Assembly: GCF_027580225.2 (NCBI RefSeq)
Contig: NC_073346.2
Span: forward strand, 2,127,001 to 2,191,000
DNA length: 64,000 nucleotides
DNA from: Misgurnus anguillicaudatus
Taxonomy: Eukaryota > Chordata > Actinopteri > Cypriniformes > Cobitidae
Direction: 5' to 3'
Each line of letters opens with the position of its first letter. Positions within the stretch are counted from its first letter, which is position 1. Positions 22,944 through 34,791 of the stretch are shown here, piece by piece. The position numbers were made by a program, and so were the translations under genes. A model generated the notes under the pieces. That model searched no databases. It was given only the letters and a program-made list of their open reading frames with translations, and was not told where the DNA came from.

Positions 22944-23136
22944 CAGGGGTGGGGAACCCTGGTCCTGGAGGGCCACTGTCCTACAGAGTTTAGTTCCAAC
23001 CTTAATTAAACACACCTAAAAAATCTAATTAAAGTCTTCAGGATTAGATGAAAAAGAAATGCAGGTGTCTTTGATTAGAGTTGGAACTAAACTCTGCAGG
23101 ACTGTGGCCCTCCAGGACCAGGGTTCCCCACCCCTG
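22944..23136. mobile_element. hAT-type miniature element (TIR caggggtggggaaccctgg)
   Basis: The near-palindromic element starts caggggtggggaaccctgg and ends ccagggttccccacccctg, with ctggagggcca and its complement as subterminal repeats. The flanks ttttagaa (22936-22943) and tttcagaa (23137-23144) match 7/8. It is 193 bp and non-coding. Confidence 0.85.
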
Positions 23137-23444
23137 TTTCAGAAGAATTCACAAAAAGAAAGCCACTCAGTCACTCATTCGCAAAAAAAAGACAACCCAG
23201 TAGGGGAAAACAGAAAAAAAATTATTCAAGAAATCTTGCTGTCAAGCGAACAGTAGAAGAAGTTATGAAGTACATAATGGCGAGTTCAAGAAAAGAAATA
23301 GCAAACAATAAAAAAGAATCCGGAAAGACCAGTGCGTTCATGCTCGTGCCTGATAAAGATTATTTTTATAAGGTATCGTGCTTGGTTTGGAACAATATTA
23401 CCATTGATTTGTTGTGTAAAGAAGGAGGAGGGCCATCGCCACAA

Positions 23445-23610
<166 letters not shown>

Positions 23611-23634
23611 TGTATAAAGTTATTATGTATAAAT

Positions 23635-23748
23635 GGGCAGTACCCATTTAGGTACAGATATGTACACATTTGGTACCAATACATACATTTGAGGTACTTA
23701 TGTGAACTCTTTAGGTTCAAAGAGGCCATTTTTTAAAGGGTACTGCCC
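23635..23748. mobile_element. Short miniature element (TIR gggcagtaccc)
   Basis: gggcagtaccc at the left and gggtactgccc at the right bound 114 bp containing ggtac words (ttaggtacag, tttggtacc, gaggtact). It is adjacent to the (TA)n tract. No clear target duplication is seen. Confidence 0.55.
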
Positions 23749-23784
23749 AAGTGACAGCTGGGGATCATTTTTGACCATTCACTG

Positions 23785-24006
23785 AATTCTGCTGGGTTAT
23801 TTTTAACTCAATGCTGGGTAAATATTAGACAGGACACATGTAGGGTTATTCATAAATAAACCTATGCTGGGTTGTTTCAATTCAATGCTGGGTTGTTTCA
23901 ACTCGTGGTTGGGTTAACAACAACCCAGCATAGGTTTATTTATAACCCAACATGTGTTCTGTCCAATATTTACACAGCATTGGGTTAAAAATAACCCAGC
24001 AGAATT
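23785..24006. mobile_element. Foldback repeat rich in GCTGGGTT
   Basis: The left arm (ctgctgggttatttttaac..aataaacctatgctgggttg) and the right arm are reverse complements over about 100 bp, with a short centre near 23900. Related GCTGGGTT/AACCCAGC words recur at about 25570-25755. Confidence 0.6.
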
Positions 24007-25942
24007 TAGAGTTTTGTTTTTTGACAGCGTACATGCTTTGAGATGAACACTTAATAATCATTCACCATGTAGACAGTTGTTTAAAAAAATTTTTTAGCAA
24101 CCTTCCACCTTTGCTATTTCTATGATTACAGCAATTTCCGTTTAATATTTTTCTGATTCAGACGCTACAAACAATGTCAATGGAATGTGAAGTCAAAACT
24201 GTCATGTTTGTTTTAAATTTGCCATAATACTTATAATAATTACACAATGACATTGTATGAAAAGCAGTGCGTTTTTTCAGTATTATGTTGTACTTGCTGT
24301 CTCTATTTCACAGAAACAAACACATTCACATGAGAAAGAGAGAGGAAAAACATCATTACTTACTATCACAAAGAACATATTTTAGCTGTAAAAGTATAAA
24401 ACTGTAAAAAGGGGAAGAAATCAAAATTATGCCTGAAATGGGAAGTAGTAGTAAAGTACATGTCCGCATGCCATGACCTGAGGGACAGTGTGTGACATAA
24501 ATCAAATATCAACCTATTCTCATCAAATGCATTTAAATAGCATGCAGTGTAAAAACTTGTGCAATACATAAGCCAAATTCCAATTTTGCGTGCAAATGAT
24601 ATACCAGTCTTCCCGTTCACTTAATACGGCGCATCTTTTTCGTGTCGTTTTATGAATTGGTTGCTCAATTTTTTCTGTTTTTTAAAAGTACTGTCGCTTG
24701 GACATTAATCGTTTTTGATTTTCAGTAAAAAAAAATCAGATCCAAACAATTAAAAAAACAAGATAATCGTGATAAAACAACTGTTGTGCAATTAAAATAT
24801 AAATTGCATGTGTGTTTGAAAGGCACTTCGAAGGCACAATTGCTGTTGTAGCCTATAACACTTAATAAAAAAGTTAAATAAATGTATGCAAAGTCACTAA
24901 GTAATCATCATATTAAATAATCACGATTATTACCAAAATAACAATGATTATGATTTTGCACATCGAGCAGCCCTAATGGATGCATGGAGTTGAGGTTAGA
25001 ATTGGGGTTTGGTTGTCATTTTTTGTAACAAAAAGTTGCTCTGAAGTCTGAATGGGAAGGACTGGCGTATAATATGCATGCAAAATTGAAATATGGCTTA
25101 TGTATTGCACAACTTTTCACACTGCATGCTATTTATACGCAAATCATGAATACACAACTCACGAAAGAAATGAAGATGAGAAAACCAATCGGCTGAAACA
25201 CGTCCAGTCTGGTCAAAGTTTGTACAGAGAGGACATATGAAAACAAATATTTGGGAGTCAAATACCTATCGTTGCTGCTGCGGGTTTTTTTTACACTGCA
25301 ATTACACTGCCTGGTTCGGGTATGAGTGTTTTAAAGATGACATGTCTAAACCCACACTGATGTGTCTCTGTTAAAGAATGCTCATTGGCCAGCTGATTTG
25401 CTTGCATTAAATCTTTATTCTAGTCCGCATGGCTTCCCTGCCAGCGCTCTTGCTCCAACCCTAAAGGAAAGAAACTAATTTTGCCACTACACAAATACTA
25501 CACAAGGTGATATACAACCAATCATCATAGAGAAAAAAATGACTATAAATAAGCCAAAATCATGCTGGGACATGCACAGCTTCTAAAAAAATGCTGGGTT
25601 ATCTTCAACTCAGGGTTGGGCAAAAGGGGACAAGCGTAATTGTTGGGTTAATTTAACCCAGAACATTTTTTTTTGCCCCAGCATTTTGGATAAAAACAAC
25701 CCAGCATATGTTAAATTACAGGGGTTCATCCCTTTTTTACTCAGTGCTGGGTTGAGAATACTTTTATTCAGATCTGTGGTTACAACATGACTACAATGTA
25801 AATTTTGTTAAATTTAGGGCTGTGAAATTGAATTGTGCAAATATGCGTTAGAATTAATTTTAATGAATTACAGTGAAATGCTGTCACATCCAAAAGCCAG
25901 AGGGCACTCTCGTGCAGAAACTCCATTTGTGCCATTACAAAC
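24007..25942. other. Unassigned sequence with a few repeat fragments
   Basis: A degraded hAT-like end is on the minus strand at about 24910-24976 (inverse of agggctgctcgatgtgc). A GCTGGGTT-rich patch is at 25570-25755. Otherwise it is AT-rich with chance frames only. Confidence 0.35.
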
Positions 25943-27142
25943 GCTGTCTGTGTCCAAAAACTTAGGCAGCTGACTTCTTGCCTCGCTGCCTCATTAGGCA
26001 TTGACTTCAGAAGCATAAAGGCAGCTCAGAGAAAGGCTTTCGGACACACTTCATTGGCAGCGTGTTTGAAATATAAACAGAGAGCGCCTTTCTGATAACT
26101 ACCGTAAAACTTCAAATAATAGCCGAGTCTCAAATAGACGCCTGTCTCTTTTAGACGCCTGGTGTGACGACAGGTTTGGGTAAATAAACGGCTGTCTCAA
26201 ATAAAGGCCTGGTCTGTTTTTTAGTTTCGGGTTGTATTTAATCTTCTAAAACCCGTCAGATCATCTGTTTAAGCCAGTTCTATGGTGCAGATTGCACACG
26301 CTAAAGTTTTGATTACCGGTAGATGTCACGTGACAGACGCAGTCGTTCCATTACTCATCACTATGACAACACAACATAAGGTTCGTCGTCAGGATTGAAG
26401 TGATGATGGCAGTAGCGAAGTGGCAATCGGGAGAGTGGGGACTTTTCCCGGTGTTTTGAGGCCGCTGATAATAGCCAGGCTTTCAGTCTTTTGTCATGCA
26501 TGCACTCCCACCACACATAGTATTTCTCACGCAGAAACACTATTTATCATATTTAAAGGGAAACTTCACCCATTTGCATTAAGCTTTGTATTGTTAGAAC
26601 CCCAGTCATGTTTTTGAATGGTCGTGCATCATTCCCTCAGTTTCTCATGAGACGGGAGAAATACTGATTTCAGTGAAGCACTTCCTTCTTTCAATGATGT
26701 AAAATCGTCATTTTGCGTCATTGAAAGAAGGAAATCCTGTATCTCTGTTGAGTGTGAAAGACTACAGACACTCATTCCTCATTTTACCATTCCTCATTCC
26801 TCATTTATGGGTGGGACCCACACACGCTAAAGACCTATTACAGATCAGTGGGTGGGACTTACGAAAATATACGAACACAGACGGAAAAAAGAAACGATCA
26901 GCCGTCATCTTTATGCTAAGCTAAGCTAAACAGATGTTGTGGAGCACGCCAGACTTCATGTCACAATAATAGCGGAAGGTAATCGATATGATATGGAAGA
27001 GGGTGATTTTACAAGCGTGATGCTCTAATCCGCTGTTCATTGCACCTTTATGAGCCACAATACAGCAAAGAGCTCAGGCAAATGGAGAAACAGAAGCCCG
27101 AGGAGAAGCCGGAGCCTGGGCTTCGGCTGAGTAGAGGAGCCC

Positions 27143-27580
27143 GTGGAAGACGCCGCAACCATCGGCCTCTGCTGCGTAAAGAAGCTTGGACAGACTATTG
27201 CGTGTACTCTCGCTGTGTGCTTGCTTTATAACATTTCTGCATCAGATAAGGATATGGACGTTTGTTTGGTGAGGGTTTCCCGGCAAGAGAGCAACTTTGC
27301 ACGTGTTTGGACGTGTTTATTTCACAGACGTTTTTCGGCTTACGAGCAAACGCGCTGCGGAGTATATGAGCTTGGACGGACTCGCGCTGTGTGCTTTCGG
27401 TTTAACATTTCTGGATCAGATAAGGATATGAATGTTTGTTTTGTGAATGTTTCTGGGCGCGTGCTTATTTCAAAGACGTGTTTCGGTTTACGAGCACAAG
27501 CTCCAAGAGCTGAGGCAGCGCGTCTGTGGAGATATTGTGCAGGGGACGCGTTTGTGTGGAGGATGCAGGGAATGGGATAA
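27143..27580 (+). other. Open frame across an internal duplication, no family recognised
   Basis: The 145-codon frame starts at ATG 27143. Its two halves resemble each other (SASDKDMDVCLVRVS versus SGSDKDMNVCFVNVS), because the DNA at about 27184-27350 is imperfectly repeated at about 27370-27500. It lies inside a TTAA element and has no known domain. It is more likely a duplicated noncoding segment that happens to be open than a gene. Confidence 0.25.
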
Positions 27581-27837
27581 ACGGACGTCTGACTAAAGTG
27601 AGTGTGTCTATTTTCTGTGTTATACTAAGGTGGCATTTATATACACAATAGGATATCTGAGCGGTGTTTAATATGTCTATATTGTGAGAGCAGTGAGGCC
27701 GATATAACACAGATGTAATTACAGTAAACAAGAGACAAAAATAAAATTGGTAAAACCAAATAAACATTTAAAATGCATACCCTTTTATTAGTACTTGGAA
27801 AGACATTTGTACTGCGGATCTGAAAACGCACGTTACT

Positions 27838-28120
27838 TTTTTTTTGTAATTCAGTGTTTATTGGTTTTGTCAAAGCTTATATAACATTTCGCAGAGTAGA
27901 AAGTAGAAATAGAAAGTATTAGACCAATATTATCCCTGTTCCCTCCCCTCACCCATCCCATTGCACTCAGGACTTGAAAGACACAATATAGGATATAAAC
28001 AACAAAGATCTGTAAGTACATGTTTATACACATAAAATGGGATTTAAAGTAAATAAATATTAATGAAAGTACTACAAAAAAAAAGAGAGAGAAAGAAAAA
28101 AAAAGAAAAAAAGAAGAAAC
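27838..28120 (-). mobile_element. Retroposed 3' end with poly(A) tail and 11-bp target duplication
   Basis: Perfect direct repeats cgcacgttact flank it (27827-27837, 28121-28131). On the minus strand the insert ends CCAATAAACACTGAATTAC followed by a poly(A) run, so a canonical AATAAA sits about 14 nt before the tail. The 5' side of the minus strand is pyrimidine-rich. It could be a 5'-truncated LINE or an mRNA 3' end retroposed by LINE machinery; no coding domain remains. Confidence 0.75.
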
Positions 28121-29476
28121 CGCACGTTACTGTTTGAATAAGACTTTGCTACACACCAGACCAGAGTGTTATTGTGTGTAACACAATGTAACATCACGTT
28201 TAAAAGTAAGTCATGATTGGTGTCTGTCAGACACAGTGGTGGTGGCTATTTTCTTTGTTTTACTAACGTGGCATTTATGTACACAATATCATATCTGAGC
28301 CGTGTTCCGATTAATGGGAGTGGCTTGCAGAGCTGTGCATTGTGGTGCATAGTGGGAGTTGTAGTTTTTCATACAAATGTGCTCTAAAGTCACGTTCTGT
28401 CTTTTCTTGGTCAAATAGGCACAAAATTCTAAATTTATGTTACATTTTGACTACAAATATGACTCACTTTCCATAAAGATTAATGTTCCTATCGGTGAAA
28501 TGGCCCTTTAATATGCTGCAGTGCCCAAAATGTATCCGGCCGCACTGCTCTATCAAGCCCATCTCCCCTGGAGTTCTAGTCGGCTGAGCCAATAAAAAAA
28601 AGAAAGAAAGAGGCTACACAATAGCCAATCAGAAAAATGTATCTGGGTAAGATTTCACGCGACAACCAATAAAAAAGCATATACTCGTTTGCTTTATTTA
28701 TGCTACCAATAATTTAAGACTGTTATTCTTACACAAACTAATTTGTTAAACACATTCAAATTATAAATAAAATGTAATATGTGGTAACCTCCTGCTGTCA
28801 TGCTGGAACAATTAAATTAAAAGCCTGTCTCTTTTAGATGCCTGGTGTGACGATAGGTTTGGGAAAATAAAAGCCCGGGCTATTATTTGAAGTTTTACGG
28901 TAATCACATATTTGAAAACTGCAATACTAATTTCACGCTAGAAATGCAATTAAAATGTGTATAAAGTGAAAATATGCATTAATTTACACTACATTTGTGC
29001 TTGGCCGCTGTTTAATTTTTTAATACATTTATTTTTACCTCGACCAGGCTCGACCAATCACATTCCTCATGCTCACACATGCATAGAATTGTGGGACAGG
29101 ACGCTGGAGGTATCTCAGGAGTCAGGAAGTAAACCTAACATTGGATTTGGACATGCCTTGATGCCTTTCTGCCTTGGAATCAGAAGGCAGCAATTTAGAG
29201 TTTTCGGACACAGCCGTTATTCCAGGAAATGTCTAGAGGCATATTTATAATTGCTGTTCTTCAAATATTTCAGGTATTTTTATGATAATAAAGAATATTT
29301 TAAATGATTATATTTGACGAGTGTTGCTTTTTTAAATCCACATTTTGTGATTTTAGATTGATAAGAACTTCCTACTGATCACAGAGCTGTAGTAGTAGTA
29401 TATGCACAAGCTGTGCATCTGAAACACAGAATCGGAGCCATGTGATTCAGAATCAATTTCAAACAGGTATATTTAA

Positions 29477-29932
29477 AGGGGACAGAGAATGAAAAAACAT
29501 TTTTACCTTGTCTTTGTTGAATAATGGTAGTCTAACCACATTCACAAACATATAAAAAGTGCTAAACATGCTAAACATCTCAGTCTTATAGAAATTCCTC
29601 TTTTAGAAATGTCAGCAGAAAACAGCCCAATCTGAAAAACTGATGCTTATGACATCACAGGCATCTAACTGCCCTTCCACTTTAAAATAATTGGCTACAG
29701 TTTTTGAGTGGCAGCAAAGTCAGCCAATCAGTAATGAGATTGCAAGTTAAGCCAGTAGGGGGAGCCAGATAGGTGCAAAACCAGTTGTTTAAAATCCCCC
29801 ACCCTAATAGAGTTATCTGAGAGAGGTTTTTAGGAAGCTTCTAAGGCATTACAGACCCAAACAAAAAAAATTGTCTACATGTCACATCACAGAACAAGAA
29901 TAAATACTCCGTTCAATCATTCTATGTCACCT
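29477..29932. mobile_element. TTAA-flanked miniature element (TIR aggggacagagaatga)
   Basis: The left end aggggacagagaatgaaa and the right end atcattctatgtcacct are imperfect inverted repeats, flanked by TTAA (29473-29476, 29933-29936). It is 456 bp and non-coding. Confidence 0.7.
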
Positions 29933-29936
29933 TTAA

Positions 29937-30939
29937 TGGAAAATGAGATGTATCGTCAAAGCCCTAGTTAAATTCACCCAATGAAACAAGTGACCTTTGG
30001 CCACTGGAAGCAAATTTATGGAGGCTTAGCTCAGATTTCCTCAGACCCCCATCATGAAGATAGAACAGGGCTGGTTTTGCATTGCTGTTTGGTTTATTTG
30101 GATATTAAAATCCGAGCTGCAGTGAGACTGTAAGTTTATTTAAGCTCTTCATATATCACATTAAGCTTGTAATAGGAAAACATTCAATAAAGGCAGCTGT
30201 TTTAATTCATTGCTAATGTTTTATAGCTTTAACCCTCAAGTTCTTACTTTGGTGCTTTAGGAGTCATACTATTATATTCTTATAATAAAGCAAATATTTC
30301 TATTTCTCACTTATTTTTATTATATAAAAGGCAATGGTTGCAAAAGTGCAAATGTTTAAAGTCATGAGGTGTCATGGTGGTTTTCAGTAAGCTTCTCTAT
30401 GCCTATGGTTTATTAGTCATATCTTCCACATGTGCTTCCAGCAGACACACACTCTTTGAATCAAATGAGGATCGTTTCAATTTAAGATTAAATCTCAGAG
30501 AAAACACTTGTGTAAAGCCTGATAAAGTGAGTGGTGCTTCTCATCATTATTTTATGAGATGAGGTCTAATCTTGGGTAAATGTTTAATAGCATTGATGAA
30601 AGGAAAACCCATAGACTCTTGAACTGTGGTCCATCATATGATCCAACTGAATGGACATTGTCCATGAACACACACACTTATGTTTAACTAACATTTGAAA
30701 TGGCATTTACACCACCGTTTAAACGTTTAGGGCCAGTTGACAGATTTTTCCATGATCTTAAAAATCTGAATGTTCGTTAACAAAAATATTTGTGCAAATA
30801 AAAAATGTGGCAAACCAGCCACTAAGAGTCCAAAACAGATCTTAAATAGAAAGCCTTTAAAATTGTTTAAAAGGCAGTGTAAGAAGCTGCTTGACATGTC
30901 AAGATTTTATGGCTAGGCTAAGTTACACACACATACGTG
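29937..30939. other. Unassigned intergenic sequence
   Basis: No gene, RNA or element ends are identified. A short frame at 30374-30562 has no family resemblance or splice context. Confidence 0.4.
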
Positions 30940-31420
30940 CGTGCGCAGTATCTGAATCAGAGATAGATAACGGGACTTAACTTACTTCAGTCACGGATCC
31001 GCGCTGACGGAATGCTCGTTAGAGATCGCTTTACAGAAGTCAGTGGCGCGTGTGAACGCGTCTCCGGGTTTTGTTTTTTATTTACGGTCCGGTCAGTCTG
31101 TTTACCGCCCGCATCTCTCCTCCCAGCAACAACAAAAGTTTGATTTACTGCGTGCGCACACAGCAACAGATGCGTTGATCTTTACTCAGATGAAATGATA
31201 GCCTTAACGTTATATCCTGAATGTGCGATATCAAAACCGATCGATTTCTTCCGCTGGGTTCCGATGATGAGCGTGTGGTAGTGCGACAGACTTCGGGAAG
31301 TAGGCTCGCCGGAAAGGGCGCGCGTGCGTGTGAGAAAGAGAGAGAGCGCGAGAGAGAGATAACGGAACGGGAGGGACTTAAACACATCATGACGGTCGAG
31401 CACATGAGAGATACATCACA
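30940..31420 (-). promoter_or_regulatory. CpG-rich block, candidate promoter and noncoding first exon
   Basis: This repeat-free block is much richer in CG dinucleotides than its surroundings (cgtgcgtgcgca, gatccgcgctgacgg, ggcgcgtgtgaacgcg, gggcgcgcgtgcgtg). On the minus strand ACTGAA|GTAAGT gives a donor at 30985-30984. The nearest minus-strand gene lacking its first exon is the ceramide synthase about 14.7 kb downstream. A plus-strand gene beyond the next repeats is also possible. No TATA box is evident. Confidence 0.4.
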
Positions 31421-32559
31421 CTATTCCGGACTCAATCTTAACATGTTTTTTACTCCATATAGCAGCCTAATATCCAAAGTTTAAAAAATCTACAAATATA
31501 AAAACTTACAAAACTATTTATAACAACTTATTGTTACTGTTTGTAAATTAGTTGGGAGTAAAACTATTCTAGCATTCATTTAGTCATGAAAATGTAATCA
31601 AAAAGTTGATCAGAACAAGGGTATAAATAAAGTTAGGCGTTAAATGACTTTATTTGAGGTCAAGGGCTTTCATAAATTACGGTCAATTTGTTACACTTGA
31701 TGTATATGTTGTAAACGTAAGCATTTTAATAATTACATTATTTGCAGGCCAAAATTGTGGTTTTAATTTTTTTGTAGATAATTTTTGTATTTTGCTTTTT
31801 AATTAATTTATCAGTGTATTACATTTTTTATTTTATACTTTTTCCTGGACAATGACAAACTTTCTTAAATAAAGTAACAATTATTTAACTTTTTGGGTCA
31901 AACAACCACTTTCTATTAAAATTCAGACTCAGTGCTAAAATGTCTATTGAATTCAGACTGTGAGATGAGAAACACTGGATCCATCTAGTGCTAAAGCTCT
32001 TGAATGACATACAGAGGCCTTGATATCAGTTTCACTTTCATGATAAAAGTTAAATCATTAAAAAAAGATAAAAAGATAAATCATTGTAATTTCAAATATA
32101 TAAATATGTCCTATTTCGTAAATGTATTTCTCTTAAAAAACAGAAAACACATCACACCAAACCTGTGTTTCTCAGTCTTAATTAAAATGTAATCAATTAA
32201 TTGACAAATATTAAATTGAAATATTAAAACTTGCCCAGAAGTTTTCTTTCCCCCACTTTACCTTATTCATTATGAAAAAGTAGAAATCTTAATTTTTTTA
32301 ATTGTTTTATGTTTAACTTAATAATAATGTTGTAATGATATGTACACTGAAACACAAGAAGGTAAATGAACATTATTGAAGCAGATGAATACTGCAAACA
32401 GACTGTGCACACATGTTTCGGCTTCGGTTTTGAGAAGACGATGACTGAAGACTTGTACGTTGCAGCACGCGCACACACAGGGTAGTTGTAGAGGTCCGGG
32501 TTTTAATGATATTCCTTATCCGTGTACGACGTGTTTCTGCTGCCCTCTTGTGTCTTCTG
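31421..32559. other. AT-rich intergenic sequence, nothing recognised
   Basis: No credible frames, RNA genes or delimited repeats are present. Confidence 0.4.
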
Positions 32560-32693
32560 ATGCAAATGATGGTGAGTCCCATACCCTCTCACTCTCAAAG
32601 AACCAATGGTTGACTGATGGAGCATCCGAAGGATCATCTGACCAGAGGAAGAAGGACGGTTGGTAGCCAAGTACGCACTGAAACAGTCTAAGG

Positions 32694-32931
32694 CAGTGGT
32701 TCTCAAACTGCTGGCCGGGGCCCCCAGGGGGGCCGCGAGATGGTGCCAGGGGGCCCCCAGCTTTATGACATTTTATAAAATACATTAATTTATCTTGAAC
32801 TCTGTCTAATTAAACCTTAATAAATAAGGCTACTAACCAACAAAATTGTAATAAATTTTCTTTGTGGGGGCTGCAAAGGAATACCCTGTACACAAGGGGG
32901 GGTGCACGCTGGAAAAGTTTGAGAACCACTG
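32694..32931. mobile_element. hAT-type miniature element in the Gypsy pol
   Basis: It starts cagtggttctcaaactgc and ends agtttgagaaccactg, with a perfect 8-bp duplication gtctaagg on both sides (32686-32693, 32932-32939). The interior includes a C/G-rich patch (ggggcccccaggggggcc). It interrupts the integrase C-terminal region. Confidence 0.9.
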
Positions 32932-33864
32932 GTCTAAGGCCAGTTGTTTGTTGTCTTAGGGAGTTCTGTGCATACTCTGCCCATGGTAGGAACTGACTCC
33001 AGGTGTTCTGATGGAGATGACAGAAGGCTCGGAAGAACTTGCTGACATCTTGGATTTTCCTCTCAGTTTGTCTGTTGGATTGTGGGTGATATCCGGATGA
33101 GAGGCTGATGGCCACACCTAGGAGTTTAAAGAAGCCTTTCCAAACTTATGATGTGAATTGTGGACCATGGTCAGATAGTATGTCTTCTGGAATCCCAAAG
33201 TATCTGAAGATGTTGTTAAACAGGAGCTCCGCTGTTTGTGGGTAGACCTTGGAGTAAAATCAATCTGATGGATTTAGAGAAGCAGTCAACTGCAATGTCT
33301 TTCCTTCAGAAGCAGGCAAGTCTGTAGCAAAGTCTACTCCTAGGTGTGACCAAGGACAGTTAGGGATTGGAAGTGGATGGAGTTTTCCTGTGGGCAGATG
33401 ATGAGTTGTTTTTGTGATGGCACAGACGGTACATCCAGTCACAAACCTTCTGACATTTTGGATCATATTAGGCCACCAGAACTTTTCCTGGAAGAGTTAG
33501 AGGGTTCGGCTAATGCCAGGGTGACCAGTGCCAACAGAGGTATGTATTTGAGCGATGAGATGTATACGTTGAGGTTGAGGAATGAAGCGACCATGTGGAG
33601 GGCATCCCGGCGGAGGATTAACAGTGTTACCAACTTCATTGGACCACTGAATGGTACTGACAATAATTTTAGAAGGAAGGAAGGTTTCAGGAAGTTCAGA
33701 TTCGTCTGGAGTGGGAAGACGGGACAGAGCATCAGCTTTCTTATTTTTGGCACCCGGACGGTAGGTGATGGTAAATTGAAGCGTGTGAAGAATAATGCCC
33801 ACCGAGCTTGGCAAGGATTTGACCGTTTTGCATCTCGAAGATATGGCAGGTTTTTGTGATCAGT

Positions 33865-34791
33865 TAGCCTGACATTGTCATACTCAATTCTAGTCAGAAT
33901 TTGAGTCTGATACCGCTCCATCGGGCTATGATTATGAGGCGTGTCTCAACCGAAAAATGCCTCTGCACTCAATTGGATAGACCTATGACCAATCAGAGCA
34001 ACAGAGTATGTTGGAGTATGTTGAAATGACGTCTTTTGCAGCCTGACCGAACTGCTAGTTATTTCGCTACAATGACACTAACATTGTGATTATACTAAGT
34101 CTGAGTTAGCGAACGTACATCAACACCTACTATGTTTACAACAATTCGTTTATATCAAAACATTAAGTATTTACTGAGTCATACAGTAAGACTATCTCTT
34201 ACCATTTGTACATTAGTTGAACTTCATCCACGACGATACACATTACGTTTGCTTGAAAAATATCGGAGCCTAGCATGTCCCTTCACTTATTCAGCCACGA
34301 TTTCGGGGGTTCCGAAAAGAAGCTGGCAACGACCGCTAATTATATCCATCTCGTCGTGCACGCCGAGTTGCATCACCGTGATACCCATTTCAGTTGCTCC
34401 TTTAACTTGGTCCTCCATAAGTGCATCCAACTTTTTCCGAATCCCGTAGGAACAATCAACAAATGCCTTGCTCGCGTTTGTCTGTTCCTCTTTTAAAATC
34501 AATGCTCTGTCGATATCTTTTAGAACAGACTCAATGTCAGAATCCACACATCTGAATTCTACAGCGGGCATTTCGTTGTAAATAGATTCAACACACGTGC
34601 TCTTTGGTGACGTGGTTGATTACGTTACTGTTGATCATCTGTCCATCATCGTATAAAGCCCGCCCTGACAATTTGATTGGTCGACCAGCTTTGGGACTCG
34701 CATAGTAGCTCCTCAACGGAGAAACCCCAGACCGATCTTCCTGTCCTCAAAATTTTGTGGGCGGGGCTAAGATCGGCTGGCACCCAGGCTA
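33865..34791. mobile_element. 927-bp element with 9-bp target duplication (ends TAGCCTG)
   Basis: Perfect direct repeats gtgatcagt flank it (33856-33864, 34792-34800). The termini are tagcctg and caggcta, only 7 bp inverted. The insertion splits the Gypsy RNase H at the TDHKNL motif, which fixes its ends independently. Nine-bp duplications are typical of Mutator-like elements, among others. The class is unknown to me. Confidence 0.75.
34287..34571 (-). other. 94-codon open frame inside the 9-bp-TSD element, family unknown
   Basis: The frame opens at a minus-strand ATG (34571) and encodes a hydrophilic protein with an acidic N-terminal half (SDIESVLKDIDRALILKEEQ) and predicted helical character (YGIRKKLDALMEDQVKGATE). 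It has no motif I recognise. CCAAT-like and GC-rich DNA lies on both sides. It may be an exon of a gene carried by the element, or chance. Confidence 0.3.

Larger units (their letters stand above)
26557..28507. mobile_element. TTAA-flanked element nested in 26102-28900
   Basis: The left end agggaaacttcaccca and the right end (inverse) agggccatttcaccga form imperfect TIRs with TTAA on both sides (26553-26556, 28508-28511). The interior includes an imperfect inverted pair around cttccttctttcaatgatg at 26680-26730, an internally duplicated stretch at 27184-27500 and a retroposed insert at 27838-28120. Confidence 0.6.
26102..28900. mobile_element. TA-flanked DNA element (TIR ccgtaaaacttcaaataat)
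   Basis: The left end ccgtaaaacttcaaataat and the right end attatttgaagttttacgg are inverted repeats, flanked by TA (26100-26101, 28901-28902). Comparison with the uninterrupted copy at 1158-1608 shows the pre-insertion site directly. A direct repeat of gcctgtctcttttaga..cctggtgtgacga lies near each end. Most of its interior is a further inserted element. No transposase is recognisable. Confidence 0.8.
25943..29214. mobile_element. Miniature DNA transposon, copy B, split by a nest of insertions
   Basis: The left piece 25943-26101 and the right piece from 28903 to 29214 align in order with the intact element at 1158-1608. The outer ends read gctgtctgtgtcc and gttttcggacacagc. About 2.8 kb of later insertions separate the two pieces at a TA dinucleotide. 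Confidence 0.65.

Noticed and set aside
31145..31484. Frames of 73-87 codons in the CpG-rich block
   Set aside because: GC-rich sequence with a GA-repeat gives chance frames on both strands; no domain or matching splice phase was found.
33377..33859. Plus-strand 160-codon frame
   Set aside because: It is the antisense shadow of the decayed Gypsy RNase H/integrase on the minus strand.
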